The notes under the pieces were generated by a model that was not told where the DNA came from, made no database searches, and was given only the letters and a program-made list of their open reading frames with translations. The position numbers were made by a program, and so were the translations under genes. Below are positions 58,139 through 64,000 of a DNA stretch of 64,000 nucleotides, piece by piece (within the stretch, counting starts at the first letter, position 1; each line of letters starts with the position of its first letter). Source of the DNA: Paractinoplanes lichenicola (GTDB taxonomy: Bacteria > Actinomycetota > Actinomycetes > Mycobacteriales > Micromonosporaceae); assembly GCF_016785085.1 (NCBI RefSeq), contig NZ_JAENHO010000008.1, forward strand, positions 372,001 through 436,000. The letters run 5' to 3'.

Positions 58139-59632
58139 GAACCTCCGGTAGCCGCCGCCCAGGCGCTTGGTGTCCCGCTTGGCCTCGTACATGGCCTCGT
58201 CCGCGCCCTTCATCAGCGCCTCGTAGTCCGTGGCGTCGTCGGGGTAGAGGGCGATGCCCACGCTCCCGCCGACCGTGACCTCCTGGCCCTCGATCGTGAA
58301 CGGCTGCCGCAGCCGCTCGCAGATCCGCGCGGCCACGGCGGCCGCCACGGTGTCGTCCGGGTCGCGGGTGAGCAGGATCGCGAACTCGTCGCCGCCCAGC
58401 CGGGCCACCACGTCGTTGTCGCGCACCGCGCCCAGCACCCGCTTGGCCACCTGCTGCAGCAGCACGTCGCCGGCCTGGTGCCCCGCGGTGTCGTTGACCT
58501 GCTTGAAGCCGTTGAGGTCGAGCATCATCAGCGCCACCCGGCCGCGCGTGGCCTCGGCCTCGGCGACGGCCAGCTCGGCCTGCTCGATCAGGTGCGTTCG
58601 GTTGGGCAGGCCGGTCAGCGAGTCGTGGAACGCCTGGTGGCTGAGCTGCGCCACGTGGGCCTGGGCGGCCTGGCGCATGCCCGCGCTCTCCAGGATCAGC
58701 GCGCCCTCGACCGAGAGCTGCTCGGACAGGATGCGGTCCTGACTGCTCCAGGAGCGGGCCGCGGCCGAGTCCCCGACCAGGATCGTGCCGATCGGGCCCT
58801 GGGCCGACATCAACGGCAGAGCCACGTACGCCTGCAGGTTCATCACCCGCACCAGGCCACCCACCTGCACCGGGGCGAGGGCCGTATTGCCGACGAGCGA
58901 GGTCTGCCCGCCCTTGATCGCCTGCCACACGGGCGAGTCGGCAGCGGAGCGGCCCACGAGCCCGTGCAGCTGCTCGTGACCGCCGGGCAGGTTGATGGCG
59001 TGCACGTAGCGGATCGTGCCCTGGGCGTCGGTCAGGTAGACGGCGCCGTGCTCGGCCCGGAAGCCGTCGACGGCCGAGGAGACGAGGATGCGCGCGGCGG
59101 CCTCGACGCTCGGGGCCACCATGCCCGCCTCGAACAGCTGGCGGATCGTGGCCGACGAGTGCGCGAGGAACTGGCGCTGCCGCTCGGCCGCGAGGGACTG
59201 CAGCGTGCTCGCGAAGCTCAGGGCAAGCGAGGCCAGCAGGTCGGGGCGCAGCGCGGCCAGGTCGGCCCCGGTGAGCAGCAGCACGCCGACACTGATGCCG
59301 CCGATCCGCAGCCGTACGGCCATCTGCTCGCCCGACACCGTGGGCCGGGCCCCGGCCGCCTGCCGGAGCACCTTGCCCGCGGTGAACAGGTCGCGGCTGC
59401 CCGCCGGCCCGACCCGCGCGGTCACGTTCATGCCGGTCTCGGTGTCGAGCTCGAAGACGGTGGCCGCGGTCAGCCCGGCCGCCTCGCGCAGGTGCGGCTC
59501 GGCCAGCTCGAGCACGTGCTGGATCGAGGGCGTGTCCTTGGTCATGAACGAGACAAGCTCGGCGAGCAGCGCGTCCTGGGGGTCCACCCCGAGGGCCAGG
59601 CCGGCCGCTGCCGCACTCGTGCTCACGCTCAT
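58085..59632 (-). CDS. GAF-GGDEF diguanylate cyclase
   Basis: 515 aa from ATG 59632; the ORF is open for another 1.7 kb upstream, but only as a shadow of the GH2 gene. Two GAF-like sensor regions (about 30-150 and 165-330; ILVSSAVDGFRAEHGAVYLTDAQGTIRYV) precede a GGDEF domain (about 345-500) with intact VVARLGGDEFAIL and an RDND sequence at the product-inhibition (RxxD) site. It is therefore likely an active, feedback-inhibited cyclase. Cytoplasmic. Confidence 0.92.
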   Translation of the reverse strand: MSVSTSAAAAGLALGVDPQDALLAELVSFMTKDTPSIQHVLELAEPHLREAAGLTAATVFELDTETGMNVTARVGPAGSRDLFTAGKVLRQAAGARPTVSGEQMAVRLRIGGISVGVLLLTGADLAALRPDLLASLALSFASTLQSLAAERQRQFLAHSSATIRQLFEAGMVAPSVEAAARILVSSAVDGFRAEHGAVYLTDAQGTIRYVHAINLPGGHEQLHGLVGRSAADSPVWQAIKGGQTSLVGNTALAPVQVGGLVRVMNLQAYVALPLMSAQGPIGTILVGDSAAARSWSSQDRILSEQLSVEGALILESAGMRQAAQAHVAQLSHQAFHDSLTGLPNRTHLIEQAELAVAEAEATRGRVALMMLDLNGFKQVNDTAGHQAGDVLLQQVAKRVLGAVRDNDVVARLGGDEFAILLTRDPDDTVAAAVAARICERLRQPFTIEGQEVTVGGSVGIALYPDDATDYEALMKGADEAMYEAKRDTKRLGGGYRRFSGEDPGHRDADQAAGDQ

Positions 59633-59809
59633 GCCGTGAAATTCGGCACCCGTACGCCGTGGTTGACGGACACCCGGTCGCGGTTCGGGTGCAGTCGGGC
59701 ACATATCGATCCCCATCAACCCTTGACGAGATCTGAGGAGGATTGTTGAGATGTGTTTGCTCCTGAGTGAGCCCGAGCGCAACCTTTGCCACCGAAGGGA
59801 ACATCGCGC

Positions 59810-62260
59810 GTGAAAACACATCGCGGCGTCCTCGCCGCCCTGTCCGTAGCCGCCCTGCTCGTGGCCGGCGCGGCCGCCCCCGCCGGCGCCGCCCCCGACT
59901 GGCGTCCCGGGATCCCGCCCCTGGCCACCCCGTGGACCGACAAGGTGGGCCCGAAAAACGCCCTCCCCGAATACCCCCGCCCCCAGCTGACCCGCGACAA
60001 GTGGCAGAACCTCAACGGCGTCTGGGAGTTCGCCAAGGCCACCGCCGGGCAGGCCGTTCCCACCGGCCAGACCCTCGGCGAGCGGGTCCTGGTGCCGTAT
60101 CCGATCGAATCCGCGCTCTCCGGCATTCAGCGCCGCGAGGACCGCATGTGGTATCGCCGCACCTTCACCGTGCCGGCGAACTGGAAGGTCGGGTCGGCCA
60201 ACCGGCTGCGCCTCAACTTCGGGGCGGTCGACTACGACGCGAAGGTCTACGTCAACGGCACCGAGGTCGCGACCCACCGCGGCGGGTACGACGGCTTCGA
60301 GGTCGACGTGACCGACGCGCTCAAGGGCACCGGGCCGCAGGAGCTGATCGTCTGGGCCGAGGACCTGACCGACGCCACCGGGCAGCCGATCGGCAAGCAA
60401 CGCCGTACGGGGGACCGGGGCATCTTCTATCAGGGCAGCTCGGGCATCTGGCGCACGGTGTGGATGGAACCCGTGCCGACGGCCTCGATCGCCGGGCTCA
60501 AGCTGACCCCGTCGCTGACCTCGGTGCAGGTCACCGTGAACGCGCCGGCCGGGCTCACCGTCAAGGCCGTCGCGCGGGACGGATCCCGTACGGCGGGCTC
60601 GGTCTCGGGCGCCGCAGGCGCTGCTCTCACGCTGCCGATCGCCAAGCCCAAGCTCTGGTCGCCCGACAACCCCTTCCTGTACGACCTGGAGGTGTCCCTG
60701 ATCAGCGGGGGCAAGACGGTCGACACGGTCGAGTCGTACGTCGGGCTGCGCACCATCGGCTCGAAGAAGGGCGCCGACGGCAAGCTCCGGATCACGCTCA
60801 ACGGCAAGATCCTGTTCAACATGATGAACCTGGACCAGGGGTTCTGGCCCGACGGGCTCTACACCGCGCCCACCGACGCCGCGCTCAAGTGGGACCTGCA
60901 GCAGGACAAGGCGATGGGCTTCAACGCGGTCCGCAAGCACATCAAGGTCGAGCCCGACCGCTGGTACTACTGGGCCGACAAGCTGGGCCTGCTGATCTGG
61001 CAGGACATGCCGAGCGGCAACACCGGCCCGCTGCCCGCCGAATGGCGCGACCAGTTCGAGGCCGAGCTGCACGAGATGGTCCGCGAGCACGACTCCTGGA
61101 CGTCGATCGTCGGCTGGGTGCCCTTCAACGAGGGCTGGGGCGAGTGGGACCGGGCCGCCACCGGGCGCATCGCCGACGCGGTCAAGGCGCAGGACCCGTC
61201 CCGCCTGGTCAACGCGCACAGCGGCGTGAACTGCTGCAACTCCAAGGGTGACTCCGGCCGCGGCGACGTGATCGACTTCCACCAGTACCTCGGCCCGGCC
61301 TCGCCGACGCCGTCGGAGACGCGGGTGGCGATCGACGGCGAGCACGGCGGCTACGGCCTCAAGGTCTCCAACCACATGTGGTTCGGCGACGGGCAGGCGT
61401 ACGAGATGACGCCGGACAAGGCCACCCTGACGGCCAAGTACGTGGCCAACCAGACCGACGTGCTGACCGCGGCCGAGCGGTGCGGGATCAGCGCGGCCAT
61501 CTACACCCAGATCACCGACGTCGAGGGGGAGCTCAACGGCTTCTTCACGTACGACCGGCAGGTCACGAAGATGGATCTGCGCCAGGTCAAGGCGATCAAC
61601 CAGCGGATCGTCCGGGAGGCCGACGGCTCCGGTTCCTCGATCCCGCAGCCGCCGCCGGGCACCCCGGGGCTCGAGGGAATCGCTTTCTGGCCGCTCGACG
61701 GCTCCTACGGAACGCTCACTCCCTCAGGCGATCCGGCATTCGCCGAGGGGCACAACGGGCAGGGTGTCGCGGTCAACGGATCGTCGCAATTCCTGGACGC
61801 CGGAAAGCCCGTCCTGAACACGGCGACCGACTATTCCGCGGCCGCCTGGGTCAAGCTCGACAAGGCCGACGGCGCATTCCAGACCGTCGTTTCCCAGGAC
61901 GGCCCGACCAACAGCGATTTCTTCCTGCAGTATTCCGGGGCCGACCAGCGCTTCGCGATGAGCTTCGCCGGCGTGCGGGCCCTCGCCCCGGCCAAGCCCG
62001 AGGTGGGCAAGTGGTATCACCTGGTCGGGGTGCGCGACACGGTGAAGGGCGAACTGCGCCTGTACGTCGACGGTGAGCTGGCCGGAACGGCGAGCTCGTG
62101 CCTGCCGCAGGGCGCGCCGACCGGAAACACGGTGATCGGCCGGGGCAAGTACAACGGCAACCCGGTCGATTACCTGGACGGCACGGTCGACCAGGTGCAC
62201 CTTTACGACCGCGCTTTGTCGGCCGCCGAGATCAAGGAGTTGTACGCCTCGAACAATTGA
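59810..62260 (+). CDS. Secreted GH2 glycosidase with C-terminal LamG domain
   Basis: 816 aa from GTG 59810 (GAAGGGA upstream). Signal peptide ending AGAAPAGAA. GH2 sugar-binding domain (WQNLNGVWEFAKA, MWYRRTFTVPANW, DYDAKVYVNGTEV), Ig-like domain, and the GH2 barrel with acid/base Glu in VGWVPFNEGWGEW and nucleophile Glu in IDGEHGGYG. A LamG-like lectin domain (about 640-815; YSAAAWVKLDKADGAFQTVVSQDG) completes it. Beta-galactosidase, mannosidase or glucuronidase activity is possible; the type is not set by these motifs. Ends in a strong terminator. Confidence 0.93.
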   Translation: MKTHRGVLAALSVAALLVAGAAAPAGAAPDWRPGIPPLATPWTDKVGPKNALPEYPRPQLTRDKWQNLNGVWEFAKATAGQAVPTGQTLGERVLVPYPIESALSGIQRREDRMWYRRTFTVPANWKVGSANRLRLNFGAVDYDAKVYVNGTEVATHRGGYDGFEVDVTDALKGTGPQELIVWAEDLTDATGQPIGKQRRTGDRGIFYQGSSGIWRTVWMEPVPTASIAGLKLTPSLTSVQVTVNAPAGLTVKAVARDGSRTAGSVSGAAGAALTLPIAKPKLWSPDNPFLYDLEVSLISGGKTVDTVESYVGLRTIGSKKGADGKLRITLNGKILFNMMNLDQGFWPDGLYTAPTDAALKWDLQQDKAMGFNAVRKHIKVEPDRWYYWADKLGLLIWQDMPSGNTGPLPAEWRDQFEAELHEMVREHDSWTSIVGWVPFNEGWGEWDRAATGRIADAVKAQDPSRLVNAHSGVNCCNSKGDSGRGDVIDFHQYLGPASPTPSETRVAIDGEHGGYGLKVSNHMWFGDGQAYEMTPDKATLTAKYVANQTDVLTAAERCGISAAIYTQITDVEGELNGFFTYDRQVTKMDLRQVKAINQRIVREADGSGSSIPQPPPGTPGLEGIAFWPLDGSYGTLTPSGDPAFAEGHNGQGVAVNGSSQFLDAGKPVLNTATDYSAAAWVKLDKADGAFQTVVSQDGPTNSDFFLQYSGADQRFAMSFAGVRALAPAKPEVGKWYHLVGVRDTVKGELRLYVDGELAGTASSCLPQGAPTGNTVIGRGKYNGNPVDYLDGTVDQVHLYDRALSAAEIKELYASNN

Positions 62261-62273
62261 GGTTCGTCAAGCC

Positions 62274-62311
62274 GAAAGCGTCGCGCCGGGGCATTACGGC
62301 GCGGCGCTTTC
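62274..62311. terminator. Bidirectional terminator between GH2 and convergent gene
   Basis: GAAAGCGTCGCGCC (62274-62287) pairs with GGCGCGGCGCTTTC (62298-62311) with a single G-U pair and a 10-nt loop, followed by TTTC on this strand. Strongest hairpin in the window. Confidence 0.85.
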
Positions 62312-62318
62312 TTTCTTC

Positions 62319-62360
62319 TCAGTCGAGCATTTCCTGCTTTTTCAGTCGAGCATCTCCTGC
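62319..62360. repeat. Duplication of the stop-codon region of the minus-strand gene
   Basis: TCAGTCGAGCATTTCCTGC (62319-62337) is repeated as TCAGTCGAGCATCTCCTGC (62342-62360), 23 bp apart with one difference. On the minus strand each copy encodes QEMLD followed by TGA. The upstream copy is the real end of the gene at 62342; the other is an out-of-frame duplicate beyond the stop. Confidence 0.85.
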
Positions 62361-62992
62361 AGCGAAGTGGGACGGGCCGCGGGCTGGGTCCGGCGGCGGG
62401 CCTCGGCCACGTCGGCCATCAGGTCGTCCCAGTCGGGGTCGGAGCGCAGCGGGGCCAGGCCGGCCGGGCCGCCGACGCGGGCGTTGGCGTATTCCCACCA
62501 GGCGGCCACCCGGACGGGCCAGAGGCCGACCCGGACCGCGCCGGCCAGGAAGCACCGCTGGGCGAGCAGGGTGGCGGCCAGGGTCTCCGGGTCGAGTTCG
62601 GCCGCCGGGTTGTCGATGGTGCGGCCCAGGGCCCGCACGTCGCGGTGCATCTCGGAATACGAGATCAGGGTGGGCATGGCCGGGATGCGGCGGTGCGCGC
62701 CCGGCTCGACGAGGTCGTCGGCGTACACCGGGTTGAACACCATGTCGTCGACGGTCACGATCAGCGGCAGCACCTCGCGGCCGCGTTTGAGGTCGAGCTG
62801 CACGGCCGGCGCCCGGGTCGGCACGAACACCGAGGCCGCGTCAACCACCTCGTCCGGGTCGAGCTGGGCGGTGTCGCCGATCGCGGGGATGTGCACCCAG
62901 AGCAGGCCTCGCTTGATCTTGACTTCGACCCCGGGAACCTCGGCCAGCGCCTCGGTCAGCTCGTATACCTGCACGCGTCCGTTATACGTCAT
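62342..62992 (-). CDS. Hypothetical protein
   Basis: 216 aa from ATG 62992; the ORF is open much further upstream as a shadow of the cellulase. Not recognised. The N-terminal third (YELTEALAEVPGVEVKIKRGLLWVHI) and middle (PLIVTVDDMVFNPVYADDLVEPGAHRRIPAMPTLISYSEMHRDVRALG) look alpha/beta; the C-terminus is helical and ends with a disordered Arg/Pro stretch and LQEMLD. No TM segment. A GTG at 62974 is an alternative start. Confidence 0.6.
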   Translation of the reverse strand: MTYNGRVQVYELTEALAEVPGVEVKIKRGLLWVHIPAIGDTAQLDPDEVVDAASVFVPTRAPAVQLDLKRGREVLPLIVTVDDMVFNPVYADDLVEPGAHRRIPAMPTLISYSEMHRDVRALGRTIDNPAAELDPETLAATLLAQRCFLAGAVRVGLWPVRVAAWWEYANARVGGPAGLAPLRSDPDWDDLMADVAEARRRTQPAARPTSLQEMLD

Positions 62993-63115
62993 CAGCCCAA
63001 ACTCGGCGCGATCACCGCTCCGCCCGCCCCGCTCCCACCCCTCCCGCTCCGGCCCCGCCCTCTTCAGCCCCGCTCGCCGGCTTCTTATGGGCCGGTTGTT
63101 AACAGGCGATTGCGG

Positions 63116-63129
63116 TGGGAGCGCTCCCA
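63116..63129. promoter_or_regulatory. CelR/CebR-type operator upstream of the cellulase
   Basis: TGGGAGCGCTCCCA, a perfect 14-bp palindrome identical to the operator bound by CelR of Thermobifida and CebR of Streptomyces, LacI-family repressors released by cello-oligosaccharides. It lies 106 bp upstream of the GH6 start, so cellobiose-type induction of the cellulase is expected. Confidence 0.88.
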
Positions 63130-63235
63130 TGTCATGCTGTCGAAACAGCCGGGGAGCGATGCCCCTCGATGTATCCCCGGTTGATCCCCCGGGCCCCCTA
63201 TGGGGGTGCCGCCGCATGTCTCGAGGAGCCACCAC

Positions 63236-64000
63236 ATGAGACCTGTCCTCATCCGCGGTCTGACCGCGGCCGCCGCCGCCTCGCTCGTCACGGGGGTCGG
63301 CATCTTCGCCGCCACCAGCGCGAGCGCGGCGGCCGGCTGCCGGGTCGACTATTCCGCCAACAGCTGGAGCACCGGGTTCACCGGCACGGTCAACGTGACC
63401 AACCTCGGTGACCCGATCTCCGGCGGCTGGCGCGTGACCTGGGCCTTCGCCGGCAACCAGCAGATCACCCAGGGCTGGAGCGCCACGATCACCCAGTCCG
63501 GCCAGAACGTGACGGCGACCAACCCGTCCTGGGCCGGTTCGCTCCCGACCAACGGCAGCGCGAACTTCGGCTTCAACGCCAGCTACTCGGGCACGAACGC
63601 CAACCCGGCCACGTTCTCGCTCAACGGCGTCGCCTGCACCGGCGCGACCGGCCCGACGACCCCGCCGCCGGGCACCACCCCGCCGGCCACGACGCCGCCG
63701 GCCACCACCCCGCCGCCGACGACCACGCCGCCGCCGGCCGGCAGCAAGGTCGACAACCCGTACGCGGGGGCCAAGGGCTACGTCAACCCGGAGTGGAAGG
63801 CCAAGGCCGACGCCGAGCCCGGCGGCAACCGGGTCTCGAGCAACCCGACCGCCGTCTGGCTGGACCGGATCGCCGCGATCGAGGGCACCGACGACAGCAG
63901 CTCCAACGGCTCGATGGGCCTGCGGGACCACCTGGACGCGGCCCTCGCCCAGGGCGCCGGCTACATCCAGTTCGTGATCTACAACCTGCCCGGCCGGGAC
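63236..64000 (+). CDS. CBM2-GH6 cellulase (exoglucanase-like), cut by the right edge
   Basis: 255 codons visible. Signal peptide (about 1-32, cleavage after ASA), CBM2 (about 35-135, with CRVDYSANSWSTGFTGTVNV, GWRVTWAFAGNQQITQGWSA and NVTATNPSW), a Thr/Pro linker (about 140-170) and the start of GH6 (NPYAGAKGYVNPEWKAKA, AVWLDRIAAIEG, IQFVIYNLPGRD). GAGGAG precedes ATG 63236. The sequence fits the exo-acting 1,4-beta-cellobiohydrolase branch of GH6; the catalytic Asp lies beyond the window. Controlled by the operator at 63116. Confidence 0.93.
   Translation, partial: MRPVLIRGLTAAAAASLVTGVGIFAATSASAAAGCRVDYSANSWSTGFTGTVNVTNLGDPISGGWRVTWAFAGNQQITQGWSATITQSGQNVTATNPSWAGSLPTNGSANFGFNASYSGTNANPATFSLNGVACTGATGPTTPPPGTTPPATTPPATTPPPTTTPPPAGSKVDNPYAGAKGYVNPEWKAKADAEPGGNRVSSNPTAVWLDRIAAIEGTDDSSSNGSMGLRDHLDAALAQGAGYIQFVIYNLPGRD

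Noticed and set aside
59633..61375. Upstream extension of the GGDEF gene to 1096 residues
   Set aside because: It runs antisense through the GH2 gene and is low-complexity; the GAF-GGDEF protein starts naturally at 59632.
63085..63231. Possible small ORFs and a CCCCC-TAT-GGGGG palindrome in the cellulase leader
   Set aside because: Short, low-complexity, and overlapping the operator/leader; the palindrome is a run of C and G with a 3-nt loop and no further support.
1..64000. tRNA, rRNA, riboswitch, CRISPR, transposon or prophage
   Set aside because: No conserved tRNA arms, rRNA segments, spaced repeats with spacers, transposase or phage genes were seen; small RNAs cannot be excluded by reading.

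Overview
The window is very GC-rich, densely coded actinobacterial DNA. GTG and TTG starts, Tat-exported proteins, an F420-type luciferase-like oxidoreductase, a PF04672-type methyltransferase, a pit/DUF3349 cluster laid out as in mycobacteria, and a CelR/CebR-type operator in front of a CBM2-GH6 cellulase all fit Micromonosporaceae. Actinoplanes or a close relative is my best guess. I see no rRNA, tRNA, CRISPR array, phage or transposase genes, so this reads as chromosome.

Layout. 0-8.7 kb: tail of an aldo/keto reductase, alanine dehydrogenase (ald) with a divergent Lrp regulator, a GAF histidine kinase, a MarR/MFS pair, an orphan LacI regulator, a Ser/Thr kinase and a secreted LamG protein. 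8.8-24.1 kb: a dense signalling block with a STAS antagonist, an RsbW-like kinase and a SpoIIE-type phosphatase (partner switching), a DivIVA-like coiled-coil protein, a STAND NTPase, three further sensor-kinase or hybrid proteins, two response regulators (one with a degenerate HD-GYP-like output), an Hpt protein, a membrane GGDEF-EAL protein and two unknown proteins. 24.1-35.0 kb: a seven-gene minus-strand operon (beta-ureidopropionase, dihydropyrimidinase, luciferase-like oxidoreductase, NMT1/THI5-type ABC importer), a divergent MocR regulator and a class III aminotransferase. Together these make most of a reductive pyrimidine degradation pathway, but no dihydropyrimidine dehydrogenase is visible. 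A 1.26-kb block of three different tandem-repeat arrays separates the regulator from the aminotransferase.

35-46 kb: a PhyH dioxygenase, an exported TIM-barrel isomerase with a PQQ-type sugar dehydrogenase/PKD protein, the phosphate transporter cluster, an SDR/TetR pair with a clear palindromic operator, a SLOG/LSDAT-like protein, an exported glycerophosphodiesterase and a GtrA protein. 46-58 kb: a DUF2306 protein, a frameshifted nSTAND-WD40 gene, a fused alpha-beta glycyl-tRNA synthetase, a glutaryl-CoA-type dehydrogenase, a TetR/NmrA pair with a strong operator, an FUSC protein and a decayed ROK remnant. 58-64 kb: a GAF-GGDEF cyclase, a secreted GH2-LamG glycosidase, an unknown protein and the start of a CBM2-GH6 cellulase.

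Cross-cutting signals: three genes carry short tandem duplications that copy their own stop codon. Six convergent pairs overlap at their 3' ends, two of them sharing a CTAG. The hexamer CGTACG looks strongly over-represented and concentrates otherwise uncommon GTA and CGT codons.
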